This document shows, piece after piece, positions 36,283 to 45,560 of a stretch of 64,000 nt of DNA. Both the position numbers and the translations under genes were made by a program. The DNA is from Thinopyrum elongatum. Lineage: Eukaryota; Streptophyta; Magnoliopsida; Poales; Poaceae. A model generated the notes under the pieces. That model worked only from the letters and a program-made list of their open reading frames with translations, ran no database searches and was not told where the DNA came from. The stretch lies in NCBI GenBank assembly GCA_011799875.1, contig CM022298.1:52272434-52336433 (forward strand), read 5' to 3'. The first letter of the stretch is position 1, and each line of letters starts with the position of its first letter.

Positions 36283-38020
36283 TGTTGAAAATATGCCCTA
36301 GAGATAATAATAAAATGGTTATTATTATATTTCCTTGTTCATGATAATTGTCTATAGTTCATGCTATAATTGTATTAACCGGAAACCGTAATACATGTGT
36401 GAATACATAGACCACTCCATGTCCCTAGTGAGCCTCTAGTTGACTAGCTCGTTGATCAATATATGGTCATGGTTTCCTGACCATGGACATTGGATGTCGT
36501 TGATAACGGGATCACATCATTAGGAGAATGATGTGATGGACAAGACCCAATCCTAAGCATAGCACAAGATCGTGTAGTTCGTTTGCTAGAGCTTTTCTAA
36601 TGTCAAGTATCATTTCCTTAGACTATGAGATTGTGCAACTCCCGGATACCGTAGGAATGCTTTGGGTGTATCAAACGTCACAACGTAACTGGGTGACCAT
36701 AAAGGTGCACTACAGGTATCTCCAAAAGTGTCTGTTGGGTTGGCATGAATCGAGACTGGGATTTGTCACTCCGTATGACGGAGAGGTATCTCTGGGCCCA
36801 CTCGGTAATGCATCATCATAATGAGCTCAATGTGACTAAGGAGTTAGCCACGGGATCATGCGTTACGGAACGAGTAAAGAGACTTGCCGGTAACGAGATT
36901 GAACAAGGTATAGGGATACCGACGATCGAATCTCGGGCAAGTAACATACTGATGGACAAAGGGAATTGTATACGGGATTGATTGAATCCCCGACATCATG
37001 GTTCATCTGATGAGATCATCGTGGAACATGTGGGAGCCAATATGGGTATCCAGATCCCGCTATTGGTTATTGGTCGGAGAGGTGTCTCGGTCATGTCTGC
37101 ATGGTTCCCGAACCCGTAGGGTCTACACACTTAAGGTTCGGTGACGCTAGAGTTGTAATGGGAATTGTATGTGGTTACCGAAAGTTGTTCGGAGTCTTAG
37201 ATGAGATCCCGGACGTCACGAGGAGTTCTGGAATGGTCCGGAGGTAAAGATTTATGTATGGGAAGTCCTATATTGGTCACCGGAAAATGTTCAAGATTTT
37301 TCGGTATTGTACCGGGAAGGTTCTAGAAGGTTCCGGAGTGGGGCCAACCTGCATGGGGGGACCTATATGAACGTGGGTAGTGGGGGCAAGGCCCCACACC
37401 CCTGGTTAAGGCGCACCAAGATCCCCCTTAGAAGGAATAAGATCATATCCTGAAGGGATAAGATCAAGATCCCTAAAAAGGGGGGATAACAATCGGTGGG
37501 GAAGGGAAATGATGGGATTTCTTTCCTCCCACCTTTGCCAACGCCCCAATGGACTTGGAGGGCAAGAAACCAGCCCCCTCCACCCCTATATATAGTGGGG
37601 AGGTGCATGGAAGCTGCAACCCTTGCCCCTAGCGCAGCCCTCCCCCCTCCTACTCCTCCTCCTCCGTAGTGCTTAGCAAAGCTCTGCCGGAGAACCACGA
37701 GCTCCACCGCCACCACGCCGTCGTGCTGCTGGAGCTCTCCCTCAACTTCTCCTCTCCCCTTGCTGGATCAAGAAGGAGGAGACGTCCCCGGGCTGTACGT
37801 GTGTTGAACGCGGAGGCGCCGTCCGTTCGGCGCTTGAATCGGATCTTCCGCGATTTGAATCACCGCGAGTACGACTCCATCAACCGCGTTCTTGTAACGC
37901 TTCCGCTTAGCGATCTTCAAGGGTATGAAGATGCACTCCCTCTCACTTGTTGCTAGCATCTCCTAGATTGATCTTGGTGACACGTAGGAAAATTTTGAAT
38001 TATTACTACGTTCCCCAACA
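36283..38020 (+). repeat. Angela 3' LTR, complete
   Basis: 1738 bp from TGTTG to CAACA, the usual size for Angela. The TATA box TATATATA is at 37587-37594. In two sampled blocks (about 640 bp in total) it differs from the 5' LTR at about 14 places, mostly transitions. Shadow frames over 37363-37959 should not be read as genes. Confidence 0.93.
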
Positions 38021-38025
38021 CCGAG
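38021..38025. repeat. Right target site duplication of the Angela element (CCGAG)
   Basis: CCGAG after CAACA matches 2163-2167. Removing 2168-38025 restores a continuous outer-element sequence with the motif TCGGTCATACCGAGTT. Confidence 0.9.
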
Positions 38026-38789
38026 TTCATTGAGTTGATCTAGGTTTCAATCTTGGTGCAACCGATTTGAACAGTTCGGTCACACCGAGTTGCAGTAACC
38101 ACTTGCGATTCTGCGTCTCGGTGCCACCAAGTCGTTCCACTCGGTCACACCGACAGGGTCTGGATATATATACCCACGGGTCGAAATTTGGAAATTTCTC
38201 CAAAACCCTTCGCCCGCGCCTGTCTAGCTCTGCCGACTCGAGGTCTCCGGATCGTCTCCTTCGTCGCCAGCGACTTCCTGCCGCTGGTCTCCGCCGCCGT
38301 CAACGGAATCTTTGCCACCATTGTCGCCGTAGCGAGTTCACCGCCGAGTTAGGGTATGAACTCGACCCCTATGTGCAATCTTTACCTCTGATTCCTGCAC
38401 TTAGGTCAATGCCATTATTCTTACCACATATGAGATACTTCTATTCAATCAAAAACTCCTTTAGATTAGTTTTGATTCGAAAATTTAGGGTTAGGTTTCC
38501 GCCGAACTCATCTCGGACCGACCGAGTTGTAGAAATCGGTCTCACCGATTTGGCCTAGGCCATTGCACTTGTGATTTTCGGTCTGACCGAAACTTACAAA
38601 TCGGTGTGACCGAGTTCGACTCTTAGTGAAACCCTAGCAATCTTGGAGTCACCGAACTGTGTCTCGATCTGACCAATTTCACTAGTTTAGACTCTAATAT
38701 TGCTTCGGTGTCACTGAGTTTAACAAATCGGTAGCTCCGAAATGCTTTCTGTAGAAAACTAAAACTAAGTTTTTGACTCAGTGTCAGCC
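38026..38789 (+). repeat. Outer Copia internal region with TCGGT...ACCGAG palindrome cluster
   Basis: Nine or more copies of an imperfect 14-16 bp palindrome of the form TCGGTCNNACCGAGTT lie between about 38078 and 38745. The same motif is dense in the U3 part of this element's LTR (40330-40790). A TATA-like box is at 38165-38172. The Arg/Pro-rich frame at 38190-38558 has no recognisable domain and is not called as a gene. Confidence 0.65.
38165..38172 (+). promoter_or_regulatory. Possible internal TATA box upstream of the 197-codon frame
   Basis: TATATATA stands after a group of TCGGT...ACCGAG motifs, repeating the layout of the LTR promoter (motif cluster, then TATA at 40816). About 620 bp upstream of the ATG at 38790. 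Inference only; no transcript evidence. Confidence 0.35.
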
Positions 38790-39383
38790 ATGTCAGACAA
38801 GAGTGACAGCCAAAACAGATCTGAGGAACAGGCTAACTTGAGTGAGAGCACTAGTCCCTCTGGCAGTTATGATGAGGGTAGCAGAAGTACTCCTCGCAAC
38901 TTGCCAAAAGCTCCAACCAGGACAAGGAGGAAAAGAAACTCAGATTATGAAGATGAGGACTATGTTGCTGCTGAGGAGGAGGTCAGCTCCAAGAAGAAGG
39001 TGCTGAAAAAGGAATATGATGCTGCTGCTGCAACCAAGCCTGTGTTGCACAAGAAAGCACCTGCCAAGAGAGTGCCCATGTCCAAATCCAGAGCCTCAAC
39101 TCAGGAAACCGTTGAGTTCACTCTTGAACCAAAGGAGGCTGGTGAGGGCAAGAAGAGAAAGAAAAGGGTCAAGAAGACCATAGCCAGAGTAATTGGCAGA
39201 TCCTTAATGATGAGAGACCCAGCTGAAGAGAGAAGAGGGAGAGCTATCACTGAAGCTTTTCAGAGAGTGCCTAAGGCACAAAGGTCTGTAGCAGTGCCAG
39301 CCAGTGACACAAGGGCTACTACATTAGCACCAGCAGCTACAGCCTCTGTTGTCCCTCCAGTTGCTACTCCACCAGCTCCATAG
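38790..39383 (+). CDS. 197-aa basic/acidic protein of unknown function in the outer Copia element
   Basis: Intact frame from ATG 38790 to TAG 39381-39383. The frame is open a little further upstream, but this is the first ATG. The product starts with a Ser/Asp/Glu-rich segment (residues 1-45), then a basic cluster RTRRKRN followed by acidic YEDEDY (about 50-65). A Lys-rich part follows with a second basic cluster KKRKKRVKKT (about 125-135), and it ends in an Ala/Pro/Thr-rich tail. The basic clusters look like nuclear localisation signals. No enzyme motif, zinc finger or membrane segment is seen. It lies between gag and the PPT, where pol would normally be. It could be an accessory retroelement protein or a captured host fragment. 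It is the only undamaged frame of the outer element seen here. Confidence 0.5.
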   Translation: MSDKSDSQNRSEEQANLSESTSPSGSYDEGSRSTPRNLPKAPTRTRRKRNSDYEDEDYVAAEEEVSSKKKVLKKEYDAAAATKPVLHKKAPAKRVPMSKSRASTQETVEFTLEPKEAGEGKKRKKRVKKTIARVIGRSLMMRDPAEERRGRAITEAFQRVPKAQRSVAVPASDTRATTLAPAATASVVPPVATPPAP

Positions 39384-39970
39384 TCTTCTTCAGACGCATT
39401 CGTTGCAGGACTCCTCTCCACGTCACCTTCGCACTCCAGAGCTCCCGGTGATCGAGCTTAGAGAGCCGCATAGCACTATGCATTTTCAAGCTTTTTGGTA
39501 ACTTGTTGCCAAAGGGGGAGAAAGTGTATAGATCATAGGCTTCAAGAGAGAGTGTTTTGCGTTGCTTCTTTTGCCTCTCTTGCTACTTTATTTTGCTTGC
39601 TTGTTTGGTTGATACTCTACTAATGTGTGTGTGGAATACCTATATGATCATGTGCTTGATCATATCATACTTTAATATTTGTGCTTGAATGATGATATTC
39701 TATCTCTCATATATGATCATTCATATCTTGTCTTGGTGATGAGTGCATACTTCATATTCTATCATTTTGAGCGATCCACCAAGATGTATGTGACATGGAA
39801 GAGTAACCCATGATCCTAATCGATTGTGCATTTGCATTCAAAAGCAAATTTTAAATAATGCACAAATTTAGGGGGAGCTCTTGCTTATCACATACCTCTC
39901 AAAGCGACGATGTATTTCATTCTTATTATCATTTGTCGAAGCTTTGATCTATATGTTGTCATCAATTACC
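39384..39970 (+). other. Outer Copia 3' internal non-coding region
   Basis: AT-rich sequence with purine runs such as AAAGGGGGAGAAAG (39508-39521) and TTAGGGGGAGCTC near 39870. These look like spare or ancestral polypurine tracts. No coding potential seen. Confidence 0.5.
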
Positions 39971-39984
39971 AAAAAGGGGGAGAT
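39971..39984 (+). other. Polypurine tract of the outer Copia element
   Basis: AAAAAGGGGGAGAT directly before the LTR start TGAAAGTGC at 39985. Shows that the sequence to the left is the 3' end of an internal region. Confidence 0.82.
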
Positions 39985-40334
39985 TGAAAGTGCAACTAAT
40001 CCCTGGGTGGTTTTGGTAATTCTCAACAACATATAGCTCATTGAACTAATGTTCTTTTAAGGTAATCATTTCAGAAAGTTCAATGATTGGCATGGCATGG
40101 ACTAGAGATGTGGACCCCTCAAAATGCTAAGGACACATATTGGCAAGAGCTCAAGACTCTACAATTTCATTTTAGTGATCCAAGATCACATTGAGTCCAT
40201 AGGAAAAGCCAATACTATTAAAAGGGGATGAGGTGTTACTTAATGACTTGCTTGCTCAAAATGCTTAGTGATATGCTCCAAAAGCCCTCAACCACTTTCT
40301 CATTTCCACATATGTGCTAAACCTAAAGTCAAAC

Positions 40335-40785
40335 TCGGCCCCACTGATTTGATCTATCCGGCGCCACCGAGTTCACTTGACATAGCCATTGCCAGAAACC
40401 CTAATCAGTTCGGTCTCACCGAGATGGGATTGCTAACTCTCTGTTTCCTTTTCGTAACCTTTCGGTCTAACCGAGATGAGCGATCGGTCCCACCGAGTTG
40501 GCAATGCAAACTCTCTGTTTCCTTTTCGTAACGTTTCGATCTCACCGAAATGAGCGATCGGTCCCACCGAGTTTGCCTGACCAAGTCTCTGTTTGCTTAT
40601 TACTGAAATCGGTCTCACCGAGTTCATGTGATCGGTCTCACCGAGATGAAGTTTTGCCCTAACCCTAGCACATCGGTTCCACCGAGTTGATCTTGTCGGT
40701 CACACCAAAAATCCTAACGTTCACATTTTGAACCAATTCGGTCTCATCGAGTTTCACTATTCGGTCCCACCGAGTTTGGTAAATT
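40335..40785 (+). repeat. TCGGTC..ACCGAG palindrome cluster in U3
   Basis: Copies read, for example, at 40410-40425, 40461-40476, 40483-40499, 40555-40571, 40607-40622 and 40631-40646, with more degenerate ones between. Core TCGGTCTCACCGAGTT is nearly self-complementary (CTCGGT/ACCGAG). The position just before the TATA box suggests an enhancer-like array, but that is inference. Confidence 0.8.
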
Positions 40786-40815
40786 ATGTGTAACGGTTAG
40801 ATTTTGTGTGGAGGC

Positions 40816-40823
40816 TATATATA
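40816..40823 (+). promoter_or_regulatory. TATA box of the outer Copia LTR
   Basis: TATATATA followed by ACCCCTCC, about 830 bp into the LTR and directly after the palindrome cluster. Confidence 0.6.
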
Positions 40824-41626
40824 CCCCTCCACCCTCCTCTCCATAAGAGAGAGAGCCATCAGAACATGTCTATACTTCCACTACTCATTTTCTGAGAGAG
40901 AACCACCTACTCATGTGTTGAGACCAAGACATTCCAATCCAACCACAAGAATCTTGATCTCTAGCCTTCCCCAAGTTGCTTTCCACTCAAATCATCTTTT
41001 CACCATATCCAAATATGTGAGAGAGAGTTGAGTGTTGGGGAGACTATCATTTGAAGCACAAGAGCAAGGAGTTCATCATCATCACACCATCTATTACCTT
41101 TTGGAGAGTGGTGTCTGCTAGATTGGTTAGGTGTCACTTGGGAGCCTCCGTCAAGATTGTGGAGTTGAACCAATGAGTTTGTAAGGGCAAGGAGATCGCC
41201 TACTTCATGAAGATCTACCCAAGCGAGGCAAGTCCTTCGTGGGCGATGGCCATGGTGGGATAGACAAGGTTGCTTCTTCGTGGACCCTTCGTGGGTGGAG
41301 CCCTCCGTGGACTCGCGCAACCGTTACCCTTCATGGGTTGAAGTCTCCATCAACGTGGATGTACGATAGCACCACCTATCGGAACCACGCCAAAAATCTC
41401 CGTGTCTACATTGCGTTTGCTCCCTCTAAACTCCTCCCTTTTACCTTCATATGCAATGATTTACATTCCGCTGCTATACCCTTAGAATTGCATGTGTAGG
41501 TTGATTGCTTGACTTGTGTTAAGTTGCTAAAATCTGCCAAGACTTAAAATTGGGAAAATGCTAGATTTTTTTTGGTCAAGTAGTCTAATCACCCCCCCCC
41601 TCTAGACATACTTTCGATCCTACAAG

Positions 41627-41637
41627 TGGTATCAGAG
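41627..41637 (+). other. Primer-binding site after the shared LTR
   Basis: TGGTATCAGAG matches the complement of the initiator-Met tRNA 3' end, as usual for Copia. It lies two bases after the LTR end. Confidence 0.88.
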
Positions 41638-41708
41638 TTTTGGTCTCCATTTGCCTTGATTTCCATAGCTTTGGTGATCATAGTTTTGATTTCACAACCT
41701 AGAAGAGT

Positions 41709-42386
41709 ATGGCGTCTAGCGAGGGAAATTACCACCGTAGAGGTCCTTACTTTGATGGTACTAATTTTGCTAGTTGGAAGCATAAGATGAAAATGCATAT
41801 TCTTGGACATAACCCCGCCGTTTGGGCTATTGTGTGTATTGGTTTGCAAGATGAATTCTTCGATGGGAGATAACCAAATTGCGAAGCCACCGCGGAAGAA
41901 TTGAAGATGTTGCAATACAATGTTCAAGCTTGCGACATCCTCTTCAATGGATTGTGCCCCGAAGAATTCAATAAAATCAGCCGTCTTGAGAATGCAAAGG
42001 AAATTTGAGATACTTTGATTGATATGCATGAAGGTACCGACTCCGTCAAGGAATCCAAATTGGATGTGCTTCAAAGTCAACTTGACAAGTTCAAAATGAA
42101 GGATGGTGAAGGTGTCGCTGAAATGTACTCTAGGCTTGCTCTCATCACAAATGAGATTGCCAGCTTAGGTAGTGAAGAGATGACCGATAGATTCATCATA
42201 AAAAATATCCTAAGAGCCTTGGATGAAAAATATGATACCGTGCGCACATTGATCCAAATGATGCCCAATTAAAAAGATCTCAAGCCAACGGAAATCATTG
42301 GTAGAATTGTTGCTCATGAAATGTCACTCAAAAATAAAGAAGAGCTTCATAACAAGTCTTGTGGTGCTTACAAAGCCTCATGCGAG
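41709..42386 (+). pseudogene. Copia gag N-terminal part (UBN2-type), three stops
   Basis: Frame from ATG 41709 with YFDGTNFASWKHKMKMHI, the standard opening of Copia gag, then LQYNVQACDILFNGL, KLDVLQSQLDKFKMKDGE, TDRFIIKNILRAL and GRIVAHEMSLKNKEEL. In-frame stops are at 41871 (TAA), 42006 (TGA, probably TGG originally) and 42270 (TAA). No frameshift is needed. The text ends near 42386 in a Cys/Glu context, where unrelated sequence begins, so the zinc knuckle and all pol are missing. It would be capsid protein if intact. Confidence 0.88.
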
Positions 42387-44578
42387 TGGAGATTAGGTTT
42401 CGCCCCTGCACAGTCCACTGTCTCCGCCTGCGGCACAAGCTGAGTGTGGAAGCTTCTAGAACCAGCTAATTGTTCATGGTCCGGGAGACGTCCGCCTCCG
42501 TCGACCGTCACCTGCGGTGCAAGTCTCGCGGAAGAGGAGGACTGTGAAAGCTTCTAGAACCAACTGGTTTTCGATGGGAGACACTCGCCTCCGTCGCGCA
42601 GCCACTGCATGCGGTGTCGCCTTCCTTCTCCAACTTGACCGTGTCGACAACTATAGGCTCCTCGCCGCCGTTCTCGATTCGCCATCGCCCAGTCCAACAA
42701 GATCTTCACCACATGGTACGCCTCAATCGCCCTACCTCGGCATCTGCAGCCGGCTGAACCCGACCTTTCAGTCATGGGGTACGTACATGCATAGATGGAT
42801 CCCATCCATTAGCGGCACGAGCAATGACTACCCAAGTGGCTACCACCGTAAGGAATTAATAAGACCACCTGTTGTTGTTCATGTACTAATGTACTGTATT
42901 GTCAAATCTTCTGCTGCCGTTCACTGATGTTCCCCAAATTGATTATTTAGTGTTCTGTTAAATGTTGAAGTAGCAACTTTGCTTTCTTTTAGATCGTAAA
43001 CCCATTGCAGATATGCTACTCATCTAATTTCTTCTAGCAGGTTGTGTCAATCATGTTACTGAATCTCTTTAAGAGAGGGATGCTACCACCCACTGAGGCA
43101 ACTCCTTCTCTGCCATTCTGTACTGTATAAATTTTGCACGGATTGTAGTATCGTGCACCACTAAAGAAGACATAATGCGCAAATCTCCTTTGATGGTATG
43201 ACTACCATAATTTTCTTTATTGTTTAACACTTCTACGATTTGTAATTAATGGTGTCTGCTGAATGTATTGCTAAACAATCAAAATGTCTTGATGTTTGCA
43301 GGTTACTTTTGTCTGGATTTTGTTGTTGTCTTCCGATCAATGTCATGTGTTAATGTCGTACGTGTGTTACTTCAGCATGTATGGGCACCCAAGAATGTTA
43401 ACTGAATATAGGTCTGAACAGTTGAAGGAAGTTAAGATGATAAAAAACAGTTGAGGGGATATCAATACATATTTCCCGTCCATTCTCATTAGTGTTGCAT
43501 GGACCTAAAAGTAGTATTGTGAAACAAGATACAGATTGTTTGAAACTACATTGGATACTAACCTCTCTCTTCAATACTTTTCCTTTTCATTTCTTATTTT
43601 TTATCTACAATGACAACGTTGGCGAATGTGCTCTCAAATGCTAATTTCCTTATCTATAGAAGTAAGATCATGTCCTCCTTTAATTATCATTACAGATTCT
43701 TATTCTTTGATTGCTATTGAATTGCATCAGTTCTACACATTCAGTTCGGCTTTACGGAACTGGTAAGATTTTTTTTACTATCTCTCTTCATTGTCATAGT
43801 TGTTCGACTTAACGTACATATCATTGTTTTGGAACAGGTTATCCTGGCTTCCCATTACCGTTCTGAAATCCATGTTTAATTGTAGAATGCCATGTTTAAT
43901 TATTGAACCAAAGCCTTCTCCCTTGACTGGTCTTGACTTGCTAAGTAAAATTGTATCACTATTTTATTTTATTTTATTCTGAAACTTATTTTTCTCAATA
44001 ATTGTCTATAATATAGCCTTCAGCAAATGTACTATAGGTTGATTTTTTTTTTTGCAAAAATTATTGTACAACCTAAATTGGTATTTCTTTTATGTTCTCA
44101 CCACTATGCAACTCTTCTTACATACTAATTTTCCACACTTTTCAAGTGCCAGCACTGTGATCCCTGTTAATGCGGGTGATTGTTTGTTGTCCTTAGCGGA
44201 TGAAGATAAAAATTGATATATTATGCGGGCAATTAAGAATAATCATTACCACCTCCAGAGGAAATCCCCAATGCCTATTTGGTTTGTAGTATATTTATTG
44301 TATCTTTGTGTGTAAGATGTTTTGGATGGAGAGATGGTTGTTTGGGTCACTATATTTAGCTAATGGACAATGAAGCACTAGCTTATGTCCATAATTTAAA
44401 GGAAATCTTTTGTATTTTTCTAGCCAGTCATGCATTCTACAATCTCATGAAATGGGTTTACTATAGCTGAGAGACGAGGTGGTTAACAAGTATATTCAAA
44501 TTATTTATATATTTTTTTCTAATTTATTTTCATTTAGCTTGCTACAATTCCCGCAACAACGTGCGGGGTATCATCTAG
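42387..44578 (+). mobile_element. Probable Helitron-type element, 3' end visible, 5' end unresolved
   Basis: The right end has a hairpin CCCGCA (44550-44555), loop ACAACG, TGCGGG (44562-44567), followed seven bases later by CTAG (44575-44578) and then T. That is the known Helitron 3' design (short GC hairpin, about 10 bases, CTRR, insertion before T). The interior is mostly AT-rich and non-coding. A GC-rich start (42400-42730) has two diverged copies of a roughly 115-bp unit (AAGCTTCTAGAACCA at 42449 and 42548). No Rep/helicase coding is seen. The left limit given is the point where gag text stops and may not be the true 5' end. Confidence 0.5.
44550..44578 (+). other. Helitron-like 3' terminal hairpin and CTAG end
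   Basis: Perfect 6-bp stem with a 6-base loop, then GTATCAT and CTAG. Seen directly. Assignment to Helitron follows the family rule. Confidence 0.65.
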
Positions 44579-44742
44579 TACTAAGACAATAGTGCACACG
44601 TTTAGTTGAACAAAATATTGTAACTAGTGGAACAAAGTGCAGTATACTAAATATTTTTATATGTGGAGCATAAAATTAGTATCTGTGCAAGAAAACATTG
44701 TAATAAGTAGAACGCCAATAGCTGTTCATAAAATAGAAGATT
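44579..44742. other. AT-rich spacer with no recognisable feature
   Basis: Short AT-rich stretch between the Helitron-like end and the hAT MITE. The 61-codon frame starting here at 44637 is not supported as a gene. Confidence 0.4.
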
Positions 44743-44750
44743 GTAGTAAG
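44743..44750. repeat. Left 8-bp target duplication of the hAT MITE
   Basis: GTAGTAAG before the element and again at 44908-44915, without mismatch. Eight bases is the hAT signature. Confidence 0.88.
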
Positions 44751-44907
44751 CAGTGGCGGAGCTATGTTGAAGCAACATTGGGCTGTGGCCCTCCCAGTTT
44801 TGCTGCAAAGGACCGGCCCTAAGGGTAAATTTGTGTCATATTCACGAGAAAATCGGGCCAGCCTTCAACTTGGCCCGCCCAGGCCATAGACCGTAGCTCC
44901 GCCAATG
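44751..44907. mobile_element. hAT-type MITE, 157 bp
   Basis: Ends CAGTGGCGGAGCTA and TAGCTCCGCCAATG form 14-bp terminal inverted repeats with one mismatch. They are flanked by identical 8-bp duplications GTAGTAAG. The start CAGTGGCGG is typical of plant hAT elements. No coding. Confidence 0.85.
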
Positions 44908-44915
44908 GTAGTAAG
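44908..44915. repeat. Right 8-bp target duplication of the hAT MITE
   Basis: GTAGTAAG, identical to 44743-44750. Confidence 0.88.
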
Positions 44916-45106
44916 TGCAACATAAGTTAACTGTTCAGTCGTCTAAAAAAAGCTAAGTGTTCACTCATCTAATAAAAGATTGAAATTATTGGAGCACAAA
45001 TTAAGTGTTCGCAAAATACAAATTGAGTGTTCATCCGATAACTTTAAAATTTAAACCAGCTTCATGATGAACCTTGCAATGATCGAGGACATATGTCCTA
45101 CCCTCA

Positions 45107-45560
45107 GTAGATCACTGCGCATGCATGGAGAAGTGCATGGATGAACCCGGGTACATATGAACCCACTTTGGAAAACACATTTCTAAATGCTAAAAAAATC
45201 TGAAAAAAAATTGCACGGGTACGTCTCCATGTTCTATGTGCGTGCATAAAGTTTCACGGAAAAATAACTCTTTTTGTGGCCTGTGCAAAAAAGATAAAAA
45301 TTATGTCGTCGAACACTATTTAGAAGCACTGAAATTTGTCTTTTTTACGGAGACAAAACAAAAATACTTTTTTTCATAAAACTTTGTGTCGCGTACACAC
45401 ATTTGCGAACATGTATGTGTGATGTTTTTTTTTTGCGGGGTATGTATGTGTGATCTTTTCTTTTGATTTTTTTGACATTTTAAAACGTGCTTAAAATGCA
45501 TTTTTTGAAAAGTGAGTGCATATGCCCATGGGTTCAGGGGGTGCCCTCTCCGCATGCATG
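45107..45560. mobile_element. Possible MITE-like repeat with loosely inverted ends
   Basis: GCGCATGCATGGAGAA near 45117 and CTCTCCGCATGCATGC near 45545-45562 are roughly inverted. Inner parts (a CATATGAACCC-type phrase and AAATGC-A-rich tracts) also recur in opposite orientation on the right. The target duplication is not clear. A poly-T rich right half. Low certainty. Confidence 0.35.

Larger units (their letters stand above)
2168..38020 (+). mobile_element. Angela-type Copia LTR retrotransposon, carrying nested Gypsy and Copia insertions
   Basis: The ends are TGTTG at 2168 and CAACA at 38020, flanked by the 5-bp TSD CCGAG. The opening, with its ATGCCCTAGAG motif, is typical of the Triticeae Angela/WIS Copia group. 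The 3' LTR is complete (1738 bp). The 5' LTR has lost about 113 bp, and the PBS, gag and protease are gone because a deletion joins the LTR to a nested Gypsy element at 3780-3782. Pol remnants remain at 33712-36230. Sampled blocks of the two LTRs differ by about 2%. The family name rests on recognition of the LTR start and the pol text. Confidence 0.9.
39985..41624 (+). repeat. Shared middle LTR of the tandem Copia element (1640 bp)
   Basis: Begins TGAAAGTGCAAC after a PPT and ends CCTACA three bases before a PBS. Contains a U3 cluster of about a dozen TCGGTC..ACCGAG motifs (40330-40790), a TATA box (40816-40823), a purine/pyrimidine-rich leader and a C10 run near 41592. Being flanked by a PPT on the left and a PBS on the right, it serves as 3' LTR of one unit and 5' LTR of the next. 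Confidence 0.85.
1..42386 (+). mobile_element. Outer Copia-type LTR retrotransposon, tandem arrangement sharing one LTR, interrupted by Angela
   Basis: This is the oldest layer of the left part. Gag-like coding runs in from the window edge (1-1256), followed by a long internal region that is split at 2162/38026 by the Angela insertion. The internal region ends in a polypurine tract (39971-39984), followed by an LTR (39985-41624), then a primer-binding site (41627) and a second gag start (41709-42386). The order PPT-LTR-PBS-gag means the LTR is the middle LTR of a tandem element (internal-LTR-internal), not a normal 3' end. No protease, integrase or RT coding is visible between gag and PPT, so the left unit looks non-autonomous. 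The outer LTRs are not in the window. Copia assignment rests on the UBN2-type gag N-terminus; the family name is not determined. Confidence 0.72.

Noticed and set aside
38190..38558. Arg/Pro-rich frame upstream of 38790 as a gene
   Set aside because: No ATG in good context, no domain, and it is built partly from the palindromic motif repeats.
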